From contig CAJHNH020006623.1 in the NCBI GenBank assembly GCA_905116865.2, positions 415,001-479,000 on the forward strand: a stretch of DNA of 64,000 nucleotides. The letters run 5' to 3'. The translations under genes were made by a program, and so were the position numbers. Source of the DNA: Candidula unifasciata. Its lineage: Eukaryota; Mollusca; Gastropoda; Stylommatophora; Geomitridae. How positions within the stretch are numbered: the stretch's first letter is position 1; each line of letters opens with the position of its first letter. A model generated the notes under the pieces. The model was not told the origin of the DNA. It did not search any database and was given only the letters and a program-made list of their open reading frames with translations. Below, piece by piece: positions 44,345-56,324 of this stretch.

Positions 44345-44875
44345 AAAAACATAACCCTACACAATTTGTGACGACTCCATAGGCAGTGGGCCCTATACCA
44401 TCCGCTTCAAGTTCACTAACCCTCACACTCGTCAAAGAGGCAAATACGCGTACTCACATTGTTACCAGCATTAGCTGAAATATATTAACAAAGTTGAATT
44501 TAAAATTTAAATTTCCAGGAACCCAAGAAAATTGAAGTAAGTTATTTCCACTGTTAGATTTGGCTGATTAAACTAACAATAAAATTAAATTAAAATTATG
44601 GCATCAAGAGAAAGATAACCATTTCTTACATACTGCAATATGCTGATCACGAAGATGACAATGCAAAAACGAAATTGGCTGCAGTTTTTGAAGAATCTGC
44701 AGAACTATATATTTAAATATAATAGGGTCATTAGTTTTATAATATGCAGACACTTTTTATGTTTTTCTGCAAAGTCACAAACTAGTCATCTCGGTGTGGG
44801 ATGCAATGTTTCATTATTTTGAAGCTCCACTCTGGCTCTTACCAGGGGCCGAAATAGAGCTCGGCTATAATATGG
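44345..44875 (+). repeat. Companion (tttgtgacgactcc) repeat
   Basis: tttgtgacgactccataggcagtgggcccta through ttaccagcattagctgaaatatattaacaaag to actctggctcttaccagggg. Recurs at 52455-52975, 53285-53785, and split at 61760-61890/63615-64000. Non-coding. Confidence 0.85.
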
Positions 44876-45165
44876 TCTGCGGCGTCCGTGGCTAAGGCGT
44901 TGCGAGTCTGACTCGTAAGCCAACGTACCGCGATCGAAACCAGCGTGGGCTGCGAAGATTTTAATCATGGTATGGGACGTCGCAGGTCGACCCAGCCTCA
45001 AATGGGTACCAGGATGGGCTGTCCTGGGAAAGTACAGACGGCCGGCGTAATGCTGACCACATTACCCACAGAGTGCTGATTGTCTGTAAAAATATGGGAC
45101 GCTCTGCCCATATGCCCGAAGCGCCGAAAGGCGTGAAAAGGGATCTTTACTTTACTTTTTTTACT
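44876..45165 (+). mobile_element. tRNA-derived SINE, full-length copy
   Basis: The head ctgcggcgtccgtggctaaggcgttgcgag resembles an A box. gtctgactcgtaagcc lies in the anticodon-arm position, and gcgatcgaaacc is the B box. The conserved body follows, and the 3' end is gggatctttactttactttt. This copy shows the true 3' end of the family. The tRNA of origin was not determined. Confidence 0.85.
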
Positions 45166-45174
45166 TTTGTTTAT

Positions 45175-45660
45175 AATATGGTCTAATGGCTGAACGCAGT
45201 TTCCAAGACATCTCCACTTGTGATCCTCATCCACAGGGTGGCACATTGTGCCATATTGATTTTATCGTTCTGTGTGATGTCCTGGTGGGATAACATATGC
45301 TACGACTACTAAACAAAGTCACAAAACATAGCTAAATAAGTTCTTTGATTCTTAAAACAAAAATAAACATATCTACATTAATGTATCACTGACTGCTTTG
45401 TAACGAATAGTCTGTAACGAACACTACGATAGATATTTGATATATTTATTTCCAAGACTACTTCTACTTCCTACATCGCTTTACTTGATGTCTGTGTAGC
45501 TGATAGTTGGTTTAAAAAGTCGTCCCCGTGTGGGATGTAACTTTTTTGTTTGAAGCCCCACCCTGGCATCTGTCAGGGGCCCTGAATATAGCATGGGCAT
45601 AGATATGGCCTAGGCTATGTGTCACTGGGTGTTTATCGCTTGTGTGATGTCCTGGTTGGG
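45175..45660. repeat. Dispersed gtttatcgcttgtgtgatgt modules
   Basis: Two copies, at 45175-45295 and 45550-45660, each run from tatggtcta through cacattgtgcc or gtgtcactggg to gatgtcctggt.g. Best preserved near 14.2 kb. Confidence 0.6.
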
Positions 45661-45799
45661 TACAATTACCTTCCTACATACCTGTGTAGCTGTTCAGGAT
45701 TGTCTCTAACAAATGCAAAATAGGAGTCGGCCTGTATGGGAGACATTCAGTTTCCATAATATATTTTATCCCTCCTGGTAAACAGTCTCGTCATGCTCT

Positions 45800-46000
45800 T
45801 CACTAACCATGTTCATTCACTGGAGAACTGTAAATGTGAATAGAGAAAGTCGATCTTTGAAGACATATTACAGCCAAAATTGTGAAACTGAGACAACGTT
45901 TCATCAGCCAGTCCCGTGTAGTTTCCAGCTATGACGCTTTCGAGAAATGCATTCGTCATTAGACGAAACGCATCCCACGATATTATTTTTTGTCCCATTT
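45800..46000 (-). pseudogene. Transposon-like ORF remnant (NMSxKIxFL type), copy 1
   Basis: The minus-strand frame reads FRLMTNAFLESVIAGNYTGL, then HNFGCNMSSKIDFLYSHLQF. The motif C-N-M-S-x-K-I-x-F-L-x-S-H-L is shared by a large family of uncharacterised, multi-copy proteins in invertebrate genomes, probably transposon-encoded. A sister copy with the same motif, more diverged, is at 59310-59600. Short and isolated. Confidence 0.55.
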
Positions 46001-46494
46001 TCTATATCAATTGAAAATCAATTTGTCTCTAAAGAGCTGGTGCAGCTGTGAATAAATAACAATTAACCTTGTTAAATTTTGATTCACTGCGTCAGAGCCC
46101 CACTTTGTGACACCTTATTAGGAAGCATGCATATTGTCTTCGTTATCCAATGTTTAAATTGATTTTTGATATTTATTGGGTAAAAAGCAATCTTGTTTGA
46201 GTTTTGAAATATTATTTCTGTTTTTCTGTGTAGCCTTTCTCCTCTGTAAATATGATTATCATAAAATAAATCTACGCATCCGAGGTTACTTCAGTATTCT
46301 GTCATTGGAAATTCAGTTAAATGTGGGACTCGTTGGTTTTCGTGATTTCGTGTTAGTTTGTTTTTAATTTCGTTTTGTCTTCACTCCTGACAAAAGAGGA
46401 TACTCTAAGTATATACGTAAATAGAAGCCGCTTTCGCATTTTGACTAGATGCTTACTTGTGGGAGGGAATTTCTAAGGCTGAAAACCCCATAGG
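46001..46494. repeat. Non-coding sequence shared with 59.6-59.9 kb
   Basis: Stretches such as ccttattaggaagcatgcat and gaaatattatttctg...tgattatcataaaataaa correspond loosely to 59730-59880, continuing the similarity of the ORF remnant. Confidence 0.5.
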
Positions 46495-46820
46495 AAGAAG
46501 AGATCAAAACAGGAATGAAGAAATTGAAAGAAGACTAGGACTACAACCAGTCATGCTTTTCATTAAAAAAAAGCAACAAATGAGCGAATGATTTGGTTTG
46601 GCCACCTGACAAGAAAAACCTGGTACCAACTGCCACAGAGCCAGGCTGAAGAAATATAGTAAACACAGAGCAAGGAGAAATCTACACAAGAGATGGAGCC
46701 ACATCATTAGGAGCAACCTAACAGAAATGAACACTAACCTATACAATGCATTAGGAAAACTACACAAATGATTCCTCTATTTCCTATCCCCTCCCCGCAC
46801 CCTCCCCAACACCTCGCTGA
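46495..46820 (+). mobile_element. LINE C-terminal fragment
   Basis: RNEEIERRLGLQPVMLFIKK, then eroded MIWFGHLTRKTWYQL-like text, is followed by HKRWSHIIRSNLTEMN. This is the tail of an L2/CR1-like ORF. Confidence 0.6.
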
Positions 46821-46828
46821 GATAAATA

Positions 46829-47310
46829 GTGGAAGAAAAGAAGAAGAAGTTACATTGGGTATGCAGCCAGACACAACTGCATAAGCGGGCTAGGAAAAGA
46901 ATTATCGCATGCTATATAGAGCTAGTTTTAACATACGGCTGTGAAGCCTGGACAATTAAAAAACAGGCTAAACAATATTTTGAGGCCGCGGAGATGTGGT
47001 TTTACAGAAGAATCCTTAGGATTCCCAGGACAGCTAAGACGAGCAACATAGATGGTTTGAAAGAGGCGAATACTCGAAGACTACTTATCCCAAACATCAT
47101 AAAGAGACAATCATCATTTGTTGGTCATGTTATGAAAAGAGGGTGAATTTAACTTGTTGTGACCACTGGAAGACAGCATGATACGATTCTTGACAGTCTT
47201 TTGTCATGGCAAGGAGGTTTGTCAACACACGCAGTTGAATATCGCAGATTGTGGAAAGGCATGATCACCCACGTCAGTCAGCAAGGCACTCTGTGATGAT
47301 GATAGATACA
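46829..47310 (+). mobile_element. LINE C-terminal fragment (GHVMRR type), best copy
   Basis: A 105-codon frame with RKRIIACYIELVLTYGCEAW, KQYFEAAEMWFYRRILRIPR, then KEANTRRLLIPNIIKRQSSF and VGHVMKRG. It continues out of frame through LWKGMITHVSQQGT and a gatgatgata tail. The P block follows. Confidence 0.85.
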
Positions 47311-47359
47311 TAACGCCAAGACTGACAACACATACCTACTCGCAGATATAAGCCTGCAT

Positions 47360-47490
47360 CACATCTAGGTGGTTAGATAAAGGGCAAAATCAAAACTTAA
47401 AACAGAAATATGGATATAGCATGAAACAAACGTATACATATCTGCGTTGTAGCAGTGTAATGTAAAGCAGCTGAGGTGCTGGAGCTTTCA
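47360..47490 (+). repeat. P block, copy (truncated)
   Basis: gtggttagataaagggcaaaatcaaaactta through gcagtgtaatgtaaagcagctg. Q and R are absent; a LINE fragment follows. Confidence 0.75.
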
Positions 47491-47494
47491 CAAA

Positions 47495-48430
47495 GTGATC
47501 TTGAAACCAAATCGACATCAGAAAGAAAAATTTGGGGAAAAAATCCGAGAGCATTGGTATCATCTTATCAGTAATTCATATTGCGGGGCTGAGTGGAAGG
47601 TTTTTACATCTTTACATAAATCTGTAACTAAAGTTGTGAGACTATTGGAAGACCAACATTTTGAAACAAATAACTCATCATTACGATCCCAAAAAGTGGA
47701 ACTTACAAAAGAGGAATTTATTAGACCATAAGTCTTATCAATAACTCAAGTAATGTAATGCATTAAACAGGCTGAAGGCACAAGCAGAATTAATAATAGC
47801 ATAAACAGGTACGTTTCTGTGCTGAAAGAAGCACGCGTGAATACATATTGAATATACGCATGCTGTCTGAGCAATACAACAAACACGAAAACCATATGTG
47901 TCACGTATTCATTTATTTTTAGAAAGAATAGCCCTTGGAAAAATTGATAAAAAAGTTATTATAGGAGGACGAACTGTAACAAACTTAAGAATCGCAGATA
48001 ACAGACATGTTCGCCAGAAAAAAACAAAACAAGAACTTGTCGAAATCGTTTAACTCCTTGATTAAACTTCGACATAGTATGGCATGAAAATAAGCGACGA
48101 CAATATATGAGTAATTACAGAAAATCCAACTGCCATGACTACTCAAATTTACATTGAAGGTAACAAATATGAAGAAGTCAATCATTCCAAATATTTCGAA
48201 TCCATGTACTAGTGACCTAGAGTCAAGAGCAGATTCATGTCCAGGCAATATCAGTCCTTGCCAAACCAGCAAATATTACAGAGATCCAAAAATATTTATG
48301 TTCAACTAAGCTACGACTGCTCAGAGCACTAGCTATAAGTACGTTTACATATGGCCCTAAAACGTGAACTTTAACAACACAACTAGGAAAAGAGAATACA
48401 AACATTGGTGAGAAAAAAAACTCCATGCAT
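47495..48430 (+). mobile_element. Degenerate LINE, sister of 22.9-24.2 kb
   Basis: CGAEWKVFTSLHKSVTKVVR, then SSLRSQKVELTKEE, followed by an eroded RT. Catalytic motifs are not intact. Matching text to 22905-23650 runs in the same order. Confidence 0.72.
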
Positions 48431-48780
48431 CAAGATATCAGCAAGTATACATGTTCGCCAGAAAAGAACAAGAACGTGTCGAAATCGTTTTACTCCTAAC
48501 GGACATCACCTAATGGCAACACGAGGAACCAAACTGACCTTATACTGTACAATAGAAAGTGGAGGTCTTCGATATAAAATGGATTTGCTAAAAGGAAAGC
48601 TTGAATTGCGTAGCGACCACAACACGGTAACTTGTAGATTGACGCTTAAATTAAGAAGAAGAAAAATATTGTAAGCCCAATATTCGATTCAGCCCAGCTG
48701 AGGACTTTAAAAGTCAAAGAAGATTTTTGCGTCATACTAAGAAGTCAGTTCGGTGTGTTTAACCACTGAGATATCACAAT
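48430..48780 (+). mobile_element. LINE endonuclease C-terminal remnant
   Basis: ggacatcacctaatggcaacacgaggaaccaaactgacc and ELRSDHNTVTCRLTLKLRRR match 25835-26060 (SDH motif). Confidence 0.65.
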
Positions 48781-48787
48781 GTGGAGT

Positions 48788-49057
48788 TATCTTCTTCTTC
48801 TTCAATCTGGCCAGTCCCTGCACTCACGACCAGAAGTGATAAGAACCCTACACATGTCTAAAACTTGCTCGGACTCATAGGCCCACTTCTCACCTCGCAC
48901 ACATTTATCAAGCATGCACACATGTCTGATTGTGTCTTTAGCGTGCGCCATCCAAGTCTTTCCTAATTTTAGACTAAGGCCCTTAGATCTACCCTGAGCT
49001 TTGTGCTAGAGGCGCGACTTTCCTGTTTTCTAATCAACATCGTACCAATTTTGTGGA
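48788..49057 (-). mobile_element. GAA-tailed retroelement 3' end, other family
   Basis: On the plus strand it starts ttcttcttcttc, the reverse of a GAA tail, then aatctggccagtccctgcac. It is unrelated to the main SINE apart from the tail. No coding was seen. Confidence 0.6.
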
Positions 49058-52000
49058 TGTTTTTTTCTCCTTTTTTCCAAAGTAGACTCACCATTTAATG
49101 GATACTATATTTTCTTCTGGGTGAGACTTGTGGCCAGTCTGTATTTAACCATATAATTCATAGAATAATACAACCAAAGCACATATGATACGCATTGGCA
49201 ATGCAACAACAGTCTATAAAAGCCTTTACATAATATGGAGCTCTAAGTATTTACAACTTGAGACCAAACTACGAATATTCAGTTCTAAAGTTATATAAGT
49301 TCTAATATATGCAAGTGAAAGTTGGAAAAATATAAAAGATATGCAAGTGAGAGTTGGAGAACTAAGAAAGATATGCAAGCGAAATTTGAAGAAGTACCAC
49401 CGATTTGCACGCGAAATTTTGAGAACCATCAAAGATATGCAACGAGAAGTGAAATTAGATTTTTTTTCAATAAAAAAAAGTGATATGATCAGAGTAAATT
49501 AAGATTTAAGGGCAGACTCAGAGACGAAATGAGCAAAGAGTTACAAAATAGGCACTGCAGTTAAAACAAACGGTCTAAGGAAAAAGAGGACGTCCAAGGC
49601 AAAGATTAGGGAAAACATTATTATGAGAAGCAAACAACGCTGGGCTGAATTCCATTTCAGAAATTGTGAGTGTTGCATGCAATAGAGCGGAATGGGTAAA
49701 GCGAATGAGAGCCCTATGTGATGTCTAATGGCACGCAATGGATGATAATGATTGTCTACAGCGTGCCAGTTGATCTATACCAAAACCTGTTTGACCCACA
49801 TCCCCTTTTCAGTGAAAGGCAAATATATAGAAATTTTATCATCATGATGTATCATGACGAAACAAATAAAACAAATGAATTGCAACATGCTACGATCTGT
49901 AATTAGTATTGCTTCCTTGCCAGTTCAACGTCATAAATTGTTTTAAGAGTATATTTGATGTTTTAAAGCTCTGAGACAGATAAGGCTGCATACGGTTTCT
50001 GTAATTTCCTTTAATCTTGGTACGGTCCGCTGGCTTTCCATTTCCAGAGATCGATAATAGGCAGGAAATCGCTGCTGGACTAGTTATATTCTTATTAGCG
50101 CATTCTGAAATGTGTCTTTTCTTTCTTTAAAAAAAAAAATGTAATAGATGGTGGTATCCTGTTTGGAATATGAGATGGGTTTGAGGACTGATTTGAGTAT
50201 GAGCATATGCCAGTTTTTTTTTTAGCTGCACTGGACTAAACCTATCGAACCGTTTGGTATATGTTTACACTGTGTTGGATTTGACATTGTTTATATCTGT
50301 CACAACATTTATCTGATGTCTGTGAAATTGTCTTCAGAATTTGGAACTTTTAGATTTTTTTTTAACTGCAGGTATCTGCATTTGTATATGCAACGGATAG
50401 TTGTAGCTTTGTTAATAATTTGCATGCTGATATGAGGATGACATTTCGCAAAGTGTTTTTTTTTTTTTGTGTGTCATTTGTTTGTTCTTCAATCCAAACA
50501 TTCTTGTTCCAGTTTTCTCTACTGTGGTGTGGTTTTGGGGACCCAATTTGTAATAGGTAACACTCTATTAGAAAGACTCCCCTTTTACATTGTTTTGATT
50601 TTTCCAAGTTCGAAAGGCAGCATGATGCTTAGTTCCTTAGATACTTTGTACACATGATTATCATAAAACTAAACAATGAGTTTTGTGTTACTTTGATTAT
50701 GTTTAAATTCGATTGAGAGTTCCTCGCTGTATTTTTTTTTTTTTTTTTTTTCATTGTCGTTTGAGTCGTGTTTCGTTTGTTCCTCCGTTCCTAATAAAAT
50801 AGATACGATACGTCAAGAACAGTCTTCTATGTGAAGCTGCGGTAACGCAGTGGCTAGACATTTGCTCGTGGACGCGAAGATCTAGGGTTCAAATTCTTTT
50901 GGTTACGGAGTAATTCACACTTGACCCTTACAAAACTAATCATCCTAAAATGGATACAGAATGATCTTCTGGAAATAAATCGCACCCAGTATGATGTAGA
51001 CCAAATCGTTTATCGAATGGCACTTGTTCTGTACAAGTAAAGGGCCTAGCAGGATCCTTTACTTATTCACATATACCATTACAACAGACACATCCTCTTC
51101 CTCTTTAGGAACTTTGACTTCCTTTCATAAAATTTTTACTGAAATAGTTCCGTTATGTCTTCATATTATTTTCAGAGAAGATGGTTTTATATTCCCTGCA
51201 TTAATCTCACAGTGTTGAACTGACATTTCCCAAATGTGACAATATTTCTCAGCTATTTCAGAGCCTTCTGTTGAATTCTTTTTTTTTTTCAATACTTGTC
51301 TTAAGTCCTGTGTTGCCCTTTAGCACCATGTTTGGAAGAAGCATCAATTGGAAAAGGTGAAGACTGCAACGTATATGCTCGTATTCACATCCTCAGATAC
51401 TGCAACTAATAAACTCTTACGCGGTTGACTTCGAGGATACTGTTCTGTCCCAATGGCAGGGTTGTCTATGAATCATTGTCTTATGCTAGTGTTGACACAT
51501 GTACCAACCATTTGACCTGTTGTCTAATGACGTGGTTCAGCACAGGTTCCGTCCAAGCTTGTTTCCAGATATCATTTCTGTTGATGTCTCTTCTAGTAAA
51601 ATTTATGATTCGGCATAGACAATTTCAATTATGTCTGAAAAGGTATGTTTCTGTTTGTGTGTATATGTGTGTGTTAATGTTTACACATGGCACTGGCAAC
51701 ACAAAGCTAGTAAACATGCTGTATTCCTGAGAGTTCTTTTGGAGTTCAGTTTTTATATTTTATTTTGCAATACTGGTTACACATGTTCAGTGACTGATTT
51801 TTTTTTTTTTTTACAGTTATATGTTATCTCTACTTTCATTTCGTCCTGTATACCAATAACTATTATCAATGACCCTAATTAAAAACATATGTTCCCATAC
51901 TGGTATGCGTGTGTTTGTGTGTGTGTGTGTGTGTGTAAGTATGTACACGTAAAGGAACAGAAAGAGAGAAATGAATTCGCATCTCACTGAGTGGATAGAA

Positions 52001-53242
52001 TGATGTGTTCTCTTGTGAGAGATCTTGGTTCGAAATAATGGTGTGCTGATGATGCTATTTTTTTCTTGCTAGCAAAAGGGGGGGGGGGTGTGAGGAAAAG
52101 AAGAAAAAAAGAAAAAATTACCCTGCAAAATTTGTGACGACTCCATAGGCTCCGTGGGCCCTATAATATCCGCTTCAAGTTCACGTTGCCTGACTCGTAC
52201 ACGTACTGCGATCGAAACCTGCGTGGGCTGCGTGGATTTTAATCGTGGTATGGGACGTCGCAGGTCGACCCAGCCTCAAATGGGTACCAGGATGGGCTGT
52301 CCTGGGAAAGTAAAGACGGCCGGCGTAATGCTGACCACATTACCCACAGAGTGCTGATGGTCTGTAAAAATATGGGACGCTGTGCCCATATTCCCCTATG
52401 CGCCGAAAGGCGTGAAAGGGTGGGTAAGGAAACAGAAAAAAAAAAAAACATAACCCTACAAAATTTGTGACGACTCCATAGGCAGTGGGCCCTGTACCAT
52501 CCGCTTCAAGTTCACTTGCCCTCACAGTCGTCAAAGTGGTAAATACACGCACTCACATTGTTACCAGCATTAGCTGAAATATATTAACAAAGTTGAATTT
52601 AAAATTTAAATTTCCAGGAACCCAAGAAAATTGAAGTAAGTTATTTGAACTGTTAGATTTGTCTGATTAAACTAACAATAAAATTAAATTAAAATTATGG
52701 CATCAAGAGAAAGATAACCATTTCTTACATACTGCAATATGCTGATCACGAAGATGACAATGCAAAAACGAAATTGGCTGCAGTTTTTTGAAGAATTTTC
52801 CGGCACTATATATCTTTATATAATAGGGTCATTAGTTTTATAATATGCAGACTCTTTTTATGTTTTTCCGCAAAGTCACAAACTAGTCATCTCGTTGTGG
52901 GATGCAATGTTTCATTATTTTGAAGCCCCACTCTGGCTCTTACCAGGGGCCGCAATATAGCGTGGCCATAATATAGTCTGCGGCGTCCGTGGCTAAGGCG
53001 TTGCGAGTCTGACTCGTAAGCCAACGTACTGCGATCGAAACCTGCGTGGGCTGCGTGGATTTGTATCGTGGTATGGGACGTCGCAGGTCGACCCAGCCTC
53101 AAATGGGTACCAGGGTGGGCTGTCCTGGGAAAGTAAAGACGGCCGGCGTAATGCTGACCACATTACCCACAGAGTGCTGATGGTCTGTAAAAATATGGGA
53201 CGCTCTGCCCATATGCCCTATGCGCTGAAAGGCGTGAAAGGG
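49058..53242 (+). repeat. 4.18-kb direct duplication, right copy
   Basis: Partner of 40962-45142, 8.1 kb downstream. It includes copies of the LINE C-terminus (49215-49765), tRNA-like head (50829-50907), minus LINE tail (51380-51670) and SINE modules (52190-53242). A longer (TG)n near 51914 is specific to this copy. Confidence 0.95.
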
Positions 53243-53785
53243 TGGGTAAGGAAACAGAAAAAAATAAAAAAAAAACATAACACTACAAAATTTGTGACGA
53301 CTCCATAGGCAGTGGGCCCTGTACCATTCGCTTCAAGTTCACTTGCCCTCACAGTCGTCAAAGTGGTAAATACACGCACTCACATTGTTACCAGCATTAG
53401 CTGAAATATATTAACAAAGTTAAATTTAAAATTTAAATTTCCAGGAACCCAAGAAAATTGAAGTAAGTTATTTGAACTGTTAGATTTGTCTGATTAAACT
53501 AACAATAAAATAAATTAAAATTATGGCATCAAGAGAAAGATAACCATTTCTTACATACTGCAATATGCTGATCACGAAGATGACAATGCAAAAACGAAAT
53601 TGGCTGCAGTTTTTGAAGAATCTGCAGAACTATATATTTATATATAATAGTGTCATTAGTTTTATATGCAGACTCTTTTTATGTTTTTCCGCAAAGTCAC
53701 ACACTAGTCATCTCGTTGTGGGATGCAACTATTCATTATTTTGAAGCTCCACTCTGGCTCTTACCAGGGGCCGCAATATAGCTCG
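52128..53785 (+). repeat. Tandem SINE/companion-repeat array, 828-bp period
   Basis: tttgtgacgactccatagg begins at about 52130, 52460 and 53288. The 52460 unit (companion repeat, then full SINE) spans about 828 bp and is followed by a further companion repeat that ends at 53785. The left duplication copy has one unit fewer. Confidence 0.8.
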
Positions 53786-54035
53786 AGGCGTATGCTCGAA
53801 GACAACTTATCACAAACATCAGAAAGAGACAATCATAATTTACTGGTCATATTATGAGAAGAGGGAAAATTGAACATGCTGTGACCACTGGAAATATCTA
53901 TGGAGAGAGGAAGACAGCATGAGACGATCTTTGACAGTCTTTTGTCAAGGCATGGACGGGTGTCAACAACACGCAGTTGGAGATCGTAGATTGTGGAGAG
54001 GCATGACCACCCGGCAAGGCATTCGGTGATGATAG
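53785..54035 (+). mobile_element. LINE C-terminal fragment (GHVMRR type)
   Basis: LITNIRKRQS, FTGHIMRRGKIEHAVTTGN, IYGER, then a gatgata tail; joins the P block. Confidence 0.78.
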
Positions 54036-54094
54036 TAGATACATAACAACGTCAAGACTGGCAACACATACCTACTCGCAGATATAAGCCTGCA

Positions 54095-54635
54095 TCACTA
54101 CTATGTGGTTAGATAAAGGGCAAAATCAAAACTAAAATATACAAACGTGGACATAAGATGAATCTAAAGTATGCATATCTGCGTTGTACCACAGTTATAT
54201 AAAGCAGCTGGCGTGCTGAAGCTTTGACGTTCAGTAATGTGTAAGATTACTGGACGATTGACGCTCTAAACGATGTGAGAATCAATGCGAATTGATCTTG
54301 AATCAAAATCTACATGGCTGCCACCTACAACTGAAAAAAATGATTCATACTCACACTGCAGCCAAATATAATAAAGCTAGGGTTTGACTATGCAGATACG
54401 TTACCATTGTGTTTTTAATCGCTTTCTACAGCTCCCAGAACCGGTGAGTTGTTTATTGTGACATGTGTTATTTAGAAATAAACTCAAACCTGACAAACCT
54501 GATAATGACTGCCTTGTTATTTTGCAGTTGTATCTATTTGCTTCTGAAAAGTGTCTAACCTGTATTATAATAAGTATCTTATCTTGACAGACAAGAAAAT
54601 ATATTTGCTGAGTGGTGCCTATGTGAATGGGAAGG
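54095..54635 (+). repeat. P-Q-R block, copy 7
   Basis: Full order P, Q (cgctttctacagctcccagaac...gtgagttg) and R (gacaagaaaatatatttgctg), closest to copy 1 at 21.6 kb. Confidence 0.82.
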
Positions 54636-56050
54636 CACCAGATGAAGACCGAATTAGTGTTGACATGTTAAAGGCAGACCTACAATGTATAGCATAAGCA
54701 TTACAAAGAATATTAAGCAAAATATAGATAAATGAAGTGGTCCCAAATAACAGGAAAAATTGTGTAATCATACGGCAACCGAACAAAGGTGATTCCTAAA
54801 CTGCAACGACTTGGGAGGCATAAACTTATTGTCTGTACCCGAAAAGGCAATATGAAGGGTGTTTACCACAGAATGAAGACGTCAATAACAATGTTTGGTA
54901 GGAAGCATTAGGCAGGATTCACAAAAAGGAGAAACAGCTGCGATCATATTTTCACTTAGAAATGAATTCCACATTAAATATTTACGTTATATACATTGAC
55001 ACGGTCTTTGACAGTCTAGACAGAACAATAATGTGGAGGATCCTTGCTGCGAATGGGTTACTAGATAAAGTTATAAACATATTTAAAGAACTCTATGAAG
55101 GATAACAATGCAAAGTGAAAGTAGGACCCATGGAAACGGAATACTTTAGGATAACACCTGGAGTCTGAAAAGGGTGCATTATGTCACATTTCGTGTTTCT
55201 TATAATGACAGATAATGTTACGAAGAAAGCAAATGCAGGCACACAAACGGGCCTCCAAAAAAGTGGAACATGTTGTCTTTTCAGATGATGCCTGTGTCAT
55301 CAGCCAAAGTAAAGAACATCTGCATCAACGACAACAACAAAACAGATAATACTATAGAAATAGCCAAACAGCCAAAGTTAGGTTAAGAATCAATGTAAAT
55401 AAAACAAAACTGCTAAAGATAAACCCAAAAATTGAAGACATGTAGTAATAGAAAATGTAGGTTTGGAAACAGTGACTGACTTCACTTACCTGTGATGCAT
55501 TGTCTTCTTGGATGGAAATGTAGTGGTTGAAATCAAGCAGAGAATTGCAAAGACAAATGCTGCTCACATCAGGTTTTCGAGTTTCTAGAGATCAAACATC
55601 TACAGCATTAAAACTAAACTCGGAATATACAAAACATGAGTCAGGACATTGAGAAACACGGAAAACAGACAGAAAGATATAGACCATGTTCAGAGGTTTT
55701 GAGAGAAGACTTTTCAGAAGATTGTTGGGGTTCACATGGGAAGAAAAAATCGGTAAATATAGATTACAACAAATAAAAGACTTGGAAGATTTAGAAATCA
55801 AAAAACGAATATAGAGGTTAATTCGACATGTCCTCAGAATAAAGAAAGAGAGAAGGCTGAGACAGGCAATGCCATGGATACCACAAAGTCAGCTAGGAAG
55901 TGTCAGACCAAGAGGCACTTGGAGGTTGAACATAAAGCTACGCGAAGGACAAAACTGTAGACAGAAGGGATGGCGCAGAATCTAACTGACTGGCGACAGT
56001 ATGTCTCTGTCTTACGTGCTTCTGGGTTCGAAGAGGATTGATTGATTCAT
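54636..56050 (+). mobile_element. Degenerate RTE-like LINE
   Basis: KAPDEDRISVDMLKADLQCI, NIYVIYIDTVFDSLDRTIMW, PMETEYFRITPGV, and KGCIMSHFVFLIMTDNVTKK. These are the conserved RT blocks of the RTE-like family, with the FADD motif frame-broken (ttttcagatgatgcct). It ends RRDGAESN-like with gattgatt. Aligns with 26.6-27.6 kb. Confidence 0.78.
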
Positions 56051-56324
56051 AGTAAATTATGTGCTATAGCCCAAGCTTACATTGAAGCCACTGCCTCTGG
56101 GTTCATGCGGTTGCAAAGAAAAAGACTTTATTCAGCTTATTTTAAAAAAAAATTTTTATTACTTATTCTTATTTGTATGTGTTGTCATAGATAGTTCAAG
56201 AACTGGATTATCCCCACAGGGTTTAGAAATATCAATTTTGTTTATACGTAAATTAAAAAAATTGTGTGTGTTTAAGATTAGATATGCAACAACTTTAAGA
56301 TGTTCAACATATACACGTTTGGAC

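Larger units (their letters stand above)
40962..45142 (+). repeat. 4.18-kb direct duplication, left copy
   Basis: It matches 49058-53242 almost base for base across its whole length. Differences are mainly homopolymer lengths and scattered substitutions. It carries a LINE C-terminus, a tRNA-like segment, minus-strand LINE debris and SINE modules. Both copies have nearly equal length, so few large indels separate them. Confidence 0.95.
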
